Source: Alphaproteobacteria bacterium (GTDB lineage Bacteria; Pseudomonadota; Alphaproteobacteria; Micropepsales; Micropepsaceae). Taken from it: a stretch of DNA of 7,538 nucleotides. Shown here one piece after another: positions 1 to 6,918 of this stretch (positions within the stretch are counted from its first letter, which is position 1; each line of letters starts with the position of its first letter). Location of the stretch: the NCBI GenBank assembly GCA_017307315.1, contig JAFKFF010000065.1:6116-13653 (forward strand), written 5' to 3'. The notes beneath the pieces are model-generated. The model worked only from the letters and a program-made list of their open reading frames with translations. It had not been told where the DNA came from and ran no database searches. The position numbers and the translations under genes are program-made.

Positions 1-109
1 GGAATTGGCGGTTCGTCTCGTCCAGCCGCCCGCCAACGAACAGCGTGTTCTGGTTGTCGCGCGCTATCAGCCGCAATCGCCCCGCGCTCCGCCATCTTCT
101 GAGATCTGA
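1..109. other. Left-edge fragment, strand unresolved
   Basis: Two readings share the same codon boundaries. On the + strand, an open frame enters from the left edge and stops at TGA 107-109, giving a 35-residue tail that starts ELAVRLVQPP and ends PPSSEI; it could be the C-terminus of an upstream gene. On the - strand, an open frame runs off the left edge and contains DNQNTLFVGGRLDETN; its only plausible start is TTG at 76-74. The minus reading has the more gene-like third-position GC, about 85 percent against about 63 percent for the plus reading. The hairpin and T-run at 122-160 would suit a plus-strand gene ending here. I recognise neither product. At least one reading is probably a real gene end, but I cannot say which. 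Confidence 0.3.
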
Positions 110-121
110 CCTGGCTTTCGG

Positions 122-160
122 GAACCGCGCGGCCGTGCCGCAGCGGTGGTTCAGATTTTT
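122..160 (+). terminator. GC hairpin with T-run before receptor gene
   Basis: GAACC (122-126) can pair with GGTTC (148-152), and inside it GCGGC (129-133) pairs with GCCGC (137-141) around CGT. Five T's follow at 156-160. This has the form of an intrinsic terminator for an upstream plus-strand gene. It sits directly before the ribosome-binding site of the first receptor (AGAGGA 162-167), so it could instead act as a leader hairpin or attenuator for that operon. The pairing was done by eye and no folding energy was computed. No convincing promoter is visible between 109 and 171. Confidence 0.35.
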
Positions 161-171
161 CAGAGGATATC

Positions 172-2358
172 ATGTCCAGTTATTCGTGTATTTCGCGCGG
201 AGGCGTCGTCTCCTTTTCTGTGGCGGCCGCGTTTTTGATCGCACCGTCTTTGTTCCAGTCGGCGGAGGCGCAAGACGCCGCCCGCAATGTCGAATTCGTC
301 ACCGTGACCGCGACCCGCGGCACCGCGCAGGAGAATCTCGACGTCAGCTCCACGGTCCTCTCCAGCGACCAGTTGCTGCAGGCGCCGCAGGTCAGCATCG
401 ACCAGGTGGTCAATAAGATTCCGGGCATCTTCACCTCGCAGCAGCCCGGCTCCCAGCTGCATCCCACCGGCCAGCCTTTCTCGATCCGGGGCTTCGGCAC
501 CTCGACCAACATCAACACGTTGCTCCTGATCGACGGGGTTCCCGCCAATGACCCCTTCTTCCGCACCGTGGACTGGGCGCAGGTGCCCAAAGGCTCGGTG
601 CAATCGCTGCAGGTCATCCGCGGCGGCGGTGCCTCCAGTTCCTGGGGCAATCTGGCGATGGGCGGCATTGTCGATGTCGTCACCAAGCAGCCCGGCGACG
701 GTGTGACCCTCGATCTCAGCGGCGGATCCTTCGGCACCTTCAACGGGCAGGCGACGGGGGGCAAGGATATCGGCGGCGGCCTGGTGGTGGGCGGCGATGT
801 CAGCTTCAGCCGCACCGACGGCTATTTTCAGACCCCGGCGCAATACCGCAACCCGCACATGACCCCGACCTCCTCGCAGAACGAGAATTACCGGGTCTCC
901 GCCGTCTACGCGCCGGACTCCGAAACAGCCTTCTATCTCTCCATGACCCATCATCGCATCGGCGAGCATGGGTTGGTGTGGGAGAATACCCGCAACGCCT
1001 GGCAGACCGACCGGATCGCGGGCGGCGGCTCGCATACCCTGTCCGAGGATGCCAGCCTGAATTTCACCGGCTGGTATGGCCAGGGCCAGATGTACACGCA
1101 GAATGCGTCCAACACCTCCTACACCATCTTCAATCCCCAGGCGGGCGGGCCCTTCGTCTCGCAGACCGAGAAAGTCACCTATCACCATCTGGGCGGCTCG
1201 GTGTTCCTCCAGGCGGATTGGGGCGCGTTCAAGGACATCAATATCGGCGTCGATGCGCGCGATATTTGGGCGCATGATCCGCTCAACCTTTTCTCCGCCA
1301 CGGCGCAGACAGGGGTTCTGGTCGCCGATGCCAAGCACCAGTTCCAAGGCATCTATGCCCAGGCGACCTGGAAGCCCGACAGCATTCCCTTGCAGGTCAC
1401 TGCGGGCGTACGCGAGGATTTCTGGCAGGCGGTCAATGGCTCGATCTCGGGCAATTTCCGCGGTTCGCCGATCGGCGCGGTGGTACCGGATGCCGATTAC
1501 GATCATTTCTCGCCGCGCCTGGGCGTGAAATACTTTCTTCCGGGCGGGTTCAATCTGCGGGCGGCGGTCTACAGCAATTTCGCCGCTCCGGGAATGAACC
1601 AGATGTACCGGAGCTTCATTTCCGGCACCAACTACACGACGTTCAGCGCGAATCTGAAGCCGCAGACCAATTTCGGCCGCGAGATCGGCATCGACTGGAA
1701 CGGAGACAATTTCCATGTCTCTGTGACGGCTTACGCCAACAGTCTCAGGCGCTTCATCGATTACGCGACGGTGCAAAGCGGTTGCTCCGCGGCGAACAAT
1801 TATTGCGGTACCGGCATCGTCGGCATCGCGGGCGGCTCGCTGCGCCAGTATGTGAATGCCGGCGACGCCACCTTGAAGGGCTTCGAGATCCTGGGCGACT
1901 GGGCGATCCTGGACACGCTGTCGTTCAATGGCGGCGTCTCCGTGACCGACGCCTATCTCACCAGTTCGAACTACACCACGCCTTCGGCGGGGGTCATACC
2001 AGATCCCATCCGCCAGCAATTGGGGCAGGTGCCGCGCTGGACGATCACCGGCGGCCTCGACTGGCAGGCGACTCCCGATCTGACCTTCTCGCTCACGGGA
2101 AAAAGCTTTCCCGGTTTCTGGAACAACACGTCGCACACCAAGTTCAACGATGCGGCCACCTTGTTCGACTTGGGGGGAACCTATCGCTTCAAGGACGGCT
2201 TTGACCTATATTTCGTGGCACAGAACATCTTCGGGCGCCGTTATTACGATCAGGGCCTGGCTCTGACCACCACCAACGGCTCCACCATTTCGGGTTCGAC
2301 CATTCCCGCTTTGGGCATTCCGTTCAACGTCACCGCCGGTGTGAGGATCGCGCTATGA
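172..2358 (+). CDS. TonB-dependent outer-membrane receptor
   Basis: A 728-residue TonB-dependent receptor that should carry a scarce ligand across the outer membrane using TonB-ExbBD energy. A signal peptide spans about residues 1-33 (hydrophobic SFSVAAAFLIAP, cleavage after AEA). A TonB-box-like segment, EFVTVTATR, lies at 41-49. The plug covers about 52-175, with SIRGFGTS near 104-111, LLLIDGVPAND at 117-127 and a QVIRGGG segment at 147-153. The rest is an aromatic-rich beta-barrel ending VRIAL, and the length is normal for the family. The start at 172 is supported by AGAGGA at 162-167 and by the signal peptide. The stop overlaps the next start (ATGA at 2355-2358), so it heads a coupled operon with the propeller and the thioredoxin-like gene. 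The ligand cannot be read from sequence; iron-siderophore, cobalamin or copper are all possible. A local MTHHRIGEHG stretch and one Cys pair (SGCSAANNYCG) are present, but these alone do not prove metal binding. Confidence 0.92.
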   Translation: MSSYSCISRGGVVSFSVAAAFLIAPSLFQSAEAQDAARNVEFVTVTATRGTAQENLDVSSTVLSSDQLLQAPQVSIDQVVNKIPGIFTSQQPGSQLHPTGQPFSIRGFGTSTNINTLLLIDGVPANDPFFRTVDWAQVPKGSVQSLQVIRGGGASSSWGNLAMGGIVDVVTKQPGDGVTLDLSGGSFGTFNGQATGGKDIGGGLVVGGDVSFSRTDGYFQTPAQYRNPHMTPTSSQNENYRVSAVYAPDSETAFYLSMTHHRIGEHGLVWENTRNAWQTDRIAGGGSHTLSEDASLNFTGWYGQGQMYTQNASNTSYTIFNPQAGGPFVSQTEKVTYHHLGGSVFLQADWGAFKDINIGVDARDIWAHDPLNLFSATAQTGVLVADAKHQFQGIYAQATWKPDSIPLQVTAGVREDFWQAVNGSISGNFRGSPIGAVVPDADYDHFSPRLGVKYFLPGGFNLRAAVYSNFAAPGMNQMYRSFISGTNYTTFSANLKPQTNFGREIGIDWNGDNFHVSVTAYANSLRRFIDYATVQSGCSAANNYCGTGIVGIAGGSLRQYVNAGDATLKGFEILGDWAILDTLSFNGGVSVTDAYLTSSNYTTPSAGVIPDPIRQQLGQVPRWTITGGLDWQATPDLTFSLTGKSFPGFWNNTSHTKFNDAATLFDLGGTYRFKDGFDLYFVAQNIFGRRYYDQGLALTTTNGSTISGSTIPALGIPFNVTAGVRIAL

Positions 2359-3638
2359 CAATTGTCAGGATGAAACGCGCGATATCCAGGGGTGGCTTGC
2401 TGCGTGCCGCGCTGCTGGCCACCACGATGGGATTTGCAGGCGCCGGCGCGCTGGCCGCGGCGCCAGAGGCGCCGATGGGCGGAATGCCCATGGGCGGGAT
2501 GTCCCACGGCACGGGCGGCGCCTGCAAGGACGCCAGGCTCGGCTGCGCCAGCACCGTCACGCCCACCCTGGCGCCGGACGGAAGCCTGTGGCTGGCATTC
2601 GATGTCGACAACAAGGTCTATGTCACCCATTCGACGGACCGCGGCCGCAGATTTTCCGCGCCTGTGGCGATCACGCCCGAGAAGGTGCATTTGGATAACG
2701 GTCCGGATGCCCGCTCCGCCATCGCGGTCGATGCGCAGGGACGCGTGTTCGTGAGCTATGCCATCTTCAAGGACAACAACTACAACGCGGAAGTCTTCTT
2801 CAGCCGCTCGACCGATCAGGGCAAGAGCTTCAGCGCGCCCAGGCCGCTGGTGGACAATACCGCCAGCCAGCGTTTCGCGGCGCTGGCGGTCAGCCCCAAT
2901 GGTGATCTGTTCGCCACCTGGCTGGACAAGCGCGGCGTCGTGGCGGCGGCGAAGAAAGGCAAGACCTATCCCGGCGCGGCGCTGGCCTATGCCTGGTCGA
3001 AGGATGGCGGCGCGCATTTCACGCCGTCGCGGATCGCGCTGGACAATACCTGCGAATGCTGCCGCATCGGGGTGGGTTTCAACGGGCCGGACCAGCCGGT
3101 GGTGGTGTTCCGCAACGTCTTCGGCGGCACCGTGCGCGACCATGCGCTCCTGAGCTTCAAGGACGCAAACACACCCGGACCGATGCACCGGGTCGCGGTG
3201 GACAATTGGCGCCTGAATGGTTGTCCGCATCAGGGGCCCAGCCTGGCGATCTCCTCAGCCGGCGCCTATCATGTGGTCTGGTCCACGCAAGGCGATGCGC
3301 GCAAGGGGCTGTTCTATGCCCGCTCGACCGACAAGGGGGCGCATTTTTCCGCGCCCATGACATTGGGCAATCCGGATCACGAACGCTCCCGCCCCTATGT
3401 GGGCGCGGTGCCGGGCACGGTTTGGATCGTGTGGAAAGAGTTCGATGGCGAGAATTCGGTCGTGAACGGCCGGGTTTCCCATGACGACGGGGCGCGCTGG
3501 TCTCCGGTCCGCACGGTTGCCAGGACCGAGGATGCTTCCGATCATCCCATGCTCGCCAATGACGGCCATAAGATTTACCTGTCTTGGATGACCAAGATGG
3601 AGGGTTACCGCTTCATTCCGCTCGAGGACAAACCATGA
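2355..3638 (+). CDS. Exported sialidase-like Asp-box propeller with CxCC
   Basis: A 427-residue exported protein. The signal peptide is about residues 1-36 (basic MKR, hydrophobic LLRAALLATTMGFAGAG, cleavage near ALAAA). A Met-rich stretch, MGGMPMGGMSHG, lies at 41-52. Five Asp-box motifs (S-x-D-x-G-x-x-F/W) occur at 93-100, 152-159, 215-222, 324-331 and 375-382, which marks a sialidase/BNR-type beta-propeller. Cysteines are at 57, 64, 233, 235, 236 (CECC) and 290 (GCPHQG). I see no F/YRIP motif of true sialidases, so glycosidase activity is unlikely. The CxCC and later GCP motifs resemble a group of cysteine-bearing 'sialidase family' exported proteins that I recall from other bacteria; that is memory, not a search result. 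GAGGA at 2343-2347 sits 7 bases before ATG 2355, which favours this start over ATG 2370, and the start overlaps the receptor stop. A metal- or thiol-handling role is inferred from the Met/Cys residues and the thioredoxin-like neighbour. Confidence 0.85.
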   Translation: MTIVRMKRAISRGGLLRAALLATTMGFAGAGALAAAPEAPMGGMPMGGMSHGTGGACKDARLGCASTVTPTLAPDGSLWLAFDVDNKVYVTHSTDRGRRFSAPVAITPEKVHLDNGPDARSAIAVDAQGRVFVSYAIFKDNNYNAEVFFSRSTDQGKSFSAPRPLVDNTASQRFAALAVSPNGDLFATWLDKRGVVAAAKKGKTYPGAALAYAWSKDGGAHFTPSRIALDNTCECCRIGVGFNGPDQPVVVFRNVFGGTVRDHALLSFKDANTPGPMHRVAVDNWRLNGCPHQGPSLAISSAGAYHVVWSTQGDARKGLFYARSTDKGAHFSAPMTLGNPDHERSRPYVGAVPGTVWIVWKEFDGENSVVNGRVSHDDGARWSPVRTVARTEDASDHPMLANDGHKIYLSWMTKMEGYRFIPLEDKP

Positions 3639-4126
3639 AGACGAAAATCCTGGCAGGCGTCGTTACGCTGCTGATGCTTTCCGGCAGCGCCGCCATCGCC
3701 GCCGACCTTCACCCCTTCGTGCGCGGCAGCTGGAAGACTTTGCGCCAGGCGCATGCCGGAAAGCCCATCGTGGTCCATTTCTGGGGACTGACCTGCGGGC
3801 CGTGTCTCGCGGAACTGCCGAACTGGACTGCCGCGCTGAAGAAGCGCGCCGATCTCAAGCTCATTCTGGTCGATGCCAGTCCGTTTGGCGACGAACCGGG
3901 AGAGGTGACGGCGGCATTGAAGAAGGCCGGATTGGACAGTCAGGAAAACTGGCTTTTCGCCGACAGTTTCGAGGAGCGGCTGCGGTTCGAGATCGATCCG
4001 CGCTGGCGCGGGGAAATGCCCTATACGCTTCTGATCGGGCGTGACGGCAAGGTGACCGGCATGACCGGCATCATGGATTTCAAGAAACTCGATGCCTGGC
4101 TCGATCGGCAGAAGAAAGCGTCGTAA
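3635..4126 (+). CDS. Exported thioredoxin/TlpA-like protein
   Basis: A 163-residue periplasmic thioredoxin-fold protein. The signal peptide is about residues 1-23 (MKTKILAGVVTLLMLSGSAA, cleavage near AIAA). The active site is WGLTCGPC, with redox cysteines 54 and 57. The expected cis-proline is in GEMPYT (Pro129), and a TLLIGRDGKV strand follows. This is the TlpA/ResA/thioredoxin-like layout; such proteins usually reduce disulfides in exported proteins or in metal and haem maturation. The start at 3635 is chosen because GAGGA lies at 3624-3628 and a signal peptide follows at once; a longer reading from TTG 3584 adds 17 polar residues before it. It overlaps the propeller stop by ATGA (3635-3638), so it is coupled to that gene. 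The likely substrate is the CxCC pair of the upstream protein, but this is inference. It is the last gene of the operon, before the hairpins at 4136-4202. Confidence 0.88.
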   Translation: MKTKILAGVVTLLMLSGSAAIAADLHPFVRGSWKTLRQAHAGKPIVVHFWGLTCGPCLAELPNWTAALKKRADLKLILVDASPFGDEPGEVTAALKKAGLDSQENWLFADSFEERLRFEIDPRWRGEMPYTLLIGRDGKVTGMTGIMDFKKLDAWLDRQKKAS

Positions 4127-4135
4127 GGCAGCCAT

Positions 4136-4152
4136 CCGGCGCCGCGCGCCGG
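4136..4152 (+). other. GC-rich inverted repeat after the operon
   Basis: CCGGCGC (4136-4142) and GCGCCGG (4146-4152) form a perfect 7-bp stem with a CGC loop, nine bases after the thioredoxin-like stop codon. There is no T-run directly after it, so it is better read as an mRNA 3'-end stabilising hairpin or the first part of the terminator region than as a terminator on its own. Confidence 0.45.
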
Positions 4153-4170
4153 CATGAGGTTTTCGCAGGC

Positions 4171-4206
4171 GAAAACGTCCACGCTTCAAGGCGGGCGTTT
4201 TCCTTT
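4171..4206 (+). terminator. Likely intrinsic terminator of the three-gene operon
   Basis: GAAAACGTCC (4171-4180) pairs with GGGCGTTTTC (4193-4202), giving ten pairs with one G-U wobble around a 12-base loop, and a pyrimidine stretch follows (CTTTC). The A-run/T-run symmetry means it could work on either strand. The first arm can also pair with TTTTCGC at 4160-4166, giving an alternative hairpin. The next gene begins at 4341, so this probably separates the second receptor from the upstream operon. Pairing was read by eye. Confidence 0.55.
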
Positions 4207-4340
4207 CGCACCCGGAAACTGACGAGCAATCAGAATTGCAACCTGTCTTGACAGCAAAGCTCTTTCATCGTCACGGTCCGGCGGACCGGCATCGCCGGTC
4301 ATTTCCATTCCGCTATCAAAGAGTTGGGGCATCTGCGTTC
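4207..4340 (+). promoter_or_regulatory. Leader/promoter region of second receptor
   Basis: No gene is supported here, although a frame stays open from TTG 4236. A perfect -35-like TTGACA lies at 4248-4253, but no good -10 box sits at the right distance. Two overlapping inverted repeats follow: GGTCC/GGACC (4275-4279 with 4283-4287) and GACCGGC/GCCGGTC (4284-4290 with 4294-4300, loop ATC). They share bases 4284-4287, so only one can form at a time. The ribosome-binding site before ATG 4341 is weak (GGGG at 4326-4329, spacing 11). Promoter and RNA regulation are both possible and neither is shown. Confidence 0.35.
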
Positions 4341-6284
4341 ATGAGGGGCACACGGTTCGGTATTTCGCATGCGGCATTGGCCGTCTTCCTGACGCTGGCG
4401 GCGGGAACGCCCGCCTTAGGCCAGCGTGCGGGCGAAAACGCGGTCGCCCAGGCCGACGATGCGTTCGGAACCAGCGTCGGTAACGAGGAGATCGGCCTCT
4501 ACACCTCATCCAATGTGCGCGGCTTTTCGCCCACCGATGCGGGAAATGTCCGCATCGAAGGACTTTATTTCGATCAGGTCGCGGAGCTGAACCCGCGGCT
4601 GCAGGAATCCTCCAGGATCCGCGTCGGGATTGCCGCCCAGGGATATGCCTTTCCCGCGCCGACGGGCGTGGTCGATTACCTGCTGCGCAAGCCCGGCGAC
4701 ACAGTCCAGCTCACCAGCCTGGTCAATGTCTCCAATCATGGTGCCGCGACATTGGAGCTGGATGGTGCAACGCCGCTGATGGACGACAAGCTGAGCATAG
4801 GCGCCGGCGTCGGATTCAATCGCAATATGTTCGTGGGCGGTGCGAGCAATTACGAGCATAATGAAGGCGTCACCGCACGCTGGCGTCCCGCGCCCGGCTT
4901 CGAGATCATGCCATTCTGGTCGCGGTCCGACGTCTATGTCGGCAAGGTCTGGTTTACGTATGTCCCCAACGGCTCTTTCCTGCCGTCGCCGTTTCCCGCC
5001 GGACGGTCCGATGCGCCGGAATGGGCGCTCAACCGCCGCTTCCTGGTTAATTACGGCAATATCGTCCGAGCCCGGCTGCCGGCCGGGCTGAACCTCAACA
5101 TAGGCATTTTCCGTTCGGAAGAGAAAAAGCTCGCCCAACATTACGCGCTGCTGACCGGGCTGGACCGGCAGGGCGTCGGCGACATGACTATCTATTCCGA
5201 TCCGCCCACCAGCCGCCGGTCGACCAGCGGCGAAATTCGCCTGGAGCGTGCCTTCGAGGATGGGCCGCGCTCGCATCGCGCCATCTTCTCGCTGCGCATG
5301 CGCGACCGCAACAGCCTCTATGACGGGTTCGATTCCGTCGATCTTGGGCCGGTCGCCATCAACCAACGCCTTCACGGCACCAAGCCGGCGTTCCAGTACG
5401 GGCCTCAGACGACAGACCATGTCAGCCAGACCACGGTCGGATTGACGTATGAAGGCCTGTGGCGAAACGTCGGCCAGATCGGGCTCGGTATTCAGAAGAG
5501 CCGCTACAATAAAAAGACCGTCGTTCCGGGCCAGGCGGCCGTGGTGTCCAAGGACGATCCCTGGCTTTTCGATGCGGCGCTCACCGGATTTATCTCCAGC
5601 GATCTCGCCATCTTTGGGAGCTTTACGCGGGGATTGGAGGAAAGCGGCGTGGCGCCGCAGAATGCTTCCAACCGCAACGAGGCTTTGCCGGCGATCAAAA
5701 CCAGCCAGAAAGATCTGGGCATCCGCTACAATCTGTATGATGGCGCCAAGCTCGTGGTCGCGCTGTTCGATATCCAAAAGCCTTATCTTAACCTCGACGC
5801 CTCCAACCGGTTCGGCCCGCTCGGCGATACGCAGAACAGGGGCGTCGAATTCTCCCTGTCCGGAAATATCACGCCGAGGCTGGACATCGTCGCAGGCGCC
5901 GTCTTTTCGCAACCGGAAGTCACCGGTCAGGCCGTCGACCTCGGCGTGGTCGGCAAGCATCCGGTCGGGATCGCCGGCCGCAAGATCGACTTGCACCTGG
6001 AATGGCGCCCGCCGGGCTTCGAGGATGGCTCGCTGGATATGGGCGTGCGCCATTCCGGCAGTGTGGTTGCCACGCGGAACAATCTCGTCTCCATTCCCGA
6101 CTACACCATGGTGGATATGGGCGCGCGTTATCGGTTCCGCTTGCATGATCAGCCTGCATCGCTGCGGCTTTCTGCGACCAATATCTTCAACACCCGCAAC
6201 TATGAATTGGCCGGGGCGGGCGCTTACAAGCTTTACGGACGCAGCGGCCGGCTGATCGAGACGCGGCTGATCGTCGATCTGTGA
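4341..6284 (+). CDS. TonB-dependent receptor-like protein, short plug
   Basis: A 647-residue outer-membrane receptor-like protein. The signal peptide is about residues 1-27 (hydrophobic AALAVFLTLAAG, cleavage after ALG). Only about 90 residues of plug follow: SSNVRGFSPTDAGNVRIEGLYFD (residues 56-78) matches the usual IRGF...IDG region, and VGIAAQGYAFPAPTGVVDYLLRK (95-117) matches the later IRG...GGxIxxxTK region. The first plug strands and a clear TonB box (as in EFVTVTATR of the upstream receptor) are missing. The barrel is normal, ending with the typical LRLSATNIFNTRNYE region and a VDL terminus. ATG 4341 is chosen because the signal peptide begins there, even though the ribosome-binding site is weak. 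I recall a proteobacterial receptor group with the same VRGFSP...NVRIEGLYFDQ signature, so the short plug may be a family trait rather than damage. The ligand is unknown. It faces the tetR gene tail to tail, 4 bases apart. Confidence 0.85.
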   Translation: MRGTRFGISHAALAVFLTLAAGTPALGQRAGENAVAQADDAFGTSVGNEEIGLYTSSNVRGFSPTDAGNVRIEGLYFDQVAELNPRLQESSRIRVGIAAQGYAFPAPTGVVDYLLRKPGDTVQLTSLVNVSNHGAATLELDGATPLMDDKLSIGAGVGFNRNMFVGGASNYEHNEGVTARWRPAPGFEIMPFWSRSDVYVGKVWFTYVPNGSFLPSPFPAGRSDAPEWALNRRFLVNYGNIVRARLPAGLNLNIGIFRSEEKKLAQHYALLTGLDRQGVGDMTIYSDPPTSRRSTSGEIRLERAFEDGPRSHRAIFSLRMRDRNSLYDGFDSVDLGPVAINQRLHGTKPAFQYGPQTTDHVSQTTVGLTYEGLWRNVGQIGLGIQKSRYNKKTVVPGQAAVVSKDDPWLFDAALTGFISSDLAIFGSFTRGLEESGVAPQNASNRNEALPAIKTSQKDLGIRYNLYDGAKLVVALFDIQKPYLNLDASNRFGPLGDTQNRGVEFSLSGNITPRLDIVAGAVFSQPEVTGQAVDLGVVGKHPVGIAGRKIDLHLEWRPPGFEDGSLDMGVRHSGSVVATRNNLVSIPDYTMVDMGARYRFRLHDQPASLRLSATNIFNTRNYELAGAGAYKLYGRSGRLIETRLIVDL

Positions 6285-6288
6285 AAGC

Positions 6289-6918
6289 TCAGGCCTGCGC
6301 CTTGGCTTTCGCCTTGCGGGATTTCGCGCCTGCAGCTGGCCAGGCTTTCAACGCCATCCGGGCGATGTCTTGCAATTCCTCCGCCGATGCGCCCGAGGCC
6401 GCCTGGACGCAGACGCCGTTGGAAACCGTCATCAGATAGCGGGCGAGGGCGGCCGGGTCCGCGTCTTTGGGAAGATCGTCGGTCTTGCGCGCCTGCTCGA
6501 AACGCTTGCGCAAGGCGGCCTCCTTTTCCGCGCGATGGCGGGCCAACTCGTCCGGAATGTCGGCATCGCCGCAGGAGAGCCCGCTCTGCAACAGAAGGCA
6601 GCCGGGTGGGTTCTGTCCGCCGGTATCGACGGCGAACTCGGCCGCGCCCAGCAGATAGGCCTCGGCCACCTTGGCGGCGGTCGGTGCCGCCAGCACCCGG
6701 TCCATGAAACTTCTGCGGCGCTCGTCATAGCGTTCCAGCACCGCGCGGAAGAGCCCTTCCTTGTTGCCGAAACAGGCATAAAGGCTGGGCGAGGCGATGC
6801 CCATGGTGGCGGTCAACTCGCTCATCGAGGCGCCTTCGTACCCGCGGCGCCAGAAAACCGTCATCGCCCGGTCAAGCGCATCCTCTACACAAAAGCCCCT
6901 GGGACGTCCCGTCCGCAT
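6289..6918 (-). CDS. TetR/AcrR-family transcriptional repressor
   Basis: A 209-residue TetR-family regulator. The N-terminal DNA-binding domain spans about residues 12-58, with the recognition-helix region ASMSELTATMGIASPSLYACF followed by GNKEGLF, a very typical TetR signature. The C-terminal ligand domain carries PPGCLLLQSGLSCG (105-117), seen in a TetR subgroup often found beside RND efflux pumps or oxidoreductases. The tail is Lys/Ala-rich (KSRKAKAKAQA). The start is fixed by GGGAGG (6929-6924 on the minus strand), 5 bases before ATG. A TACAAT -10 box (6941-6936) overlaps the palindrome at 6938-6953, so autorepression is likely. The expected target is the divergent adaptor gene at 7021, now truncated. 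Several cysteines (10, 49, 107, 116, 170) are present; whether any senses an effector is unknown. Confidence 0.93.
   Translation of the reverse strand: MRTGRPRGFCVEDALDRAMTVFWRRGYEGASMSELTATMGIASPSLYACFGNKEGLFRAVLERYDERRRSFMDRVLAAPTAAKVAEAYLLGAAEFAVDTGGQNPPGCLLLQSGLSCGDADIPDELARHRAEKEAALRKRFEQARKTDDLPKDADPAALARYLMTVSNGVCVQAASGASAEELQDIARMALKAWPAAGAKSRKAKAKAQA

Noticed and set aside
160..2136. A 658-codon minus-strand open frame antisense to the first receptor
   Set aside because: It has no recognisable domain and a low-complexity Arg/Gly/Ala/Ile composition. It is what a high-GC coding strand leaves on its complement; the plus strand carries clear receptor motifs throughout.
2250..3230. A 326-codon minus-strand open frame opposite the propeller gene
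   Set aside because: It crosses the receptor/propeller boundary and has no family features; the plus strand has five Asp boxes.
3584..3634. A longer start (TTG 3584) for the thioredoxin-like protein
   Set aside because: It would put 17 polar residues before the signal peptide; GAGGA and ATG at 3635 fit better.
2355..3638. True sialidase activity for the Asp-box protein
   Set aside because: No F/YRIP motif is visible and Asp boxes occur in many non-enzymatic propellers.
4248..4276. A strong sigma-70 promoter based on TTGACA at 4248-4253
   Set aside because: The bases 16-18 further on (around TCACGG) do not resemble a -10 box.
4236..4340. A 35-codon N-terminal extension of the second receptor from TTG 4236
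   Set aside because: The segment is His/Arg-rich and would bury the signal peptide; the signal peptide starts properly at ATG 4341.
4506..6146. A 546-codon minus-strand open frame antisense to the second receptor
   Set aside because: Same reasoning: no motifs, shadow-like composition, while the plus strand holds a coherent barrel.
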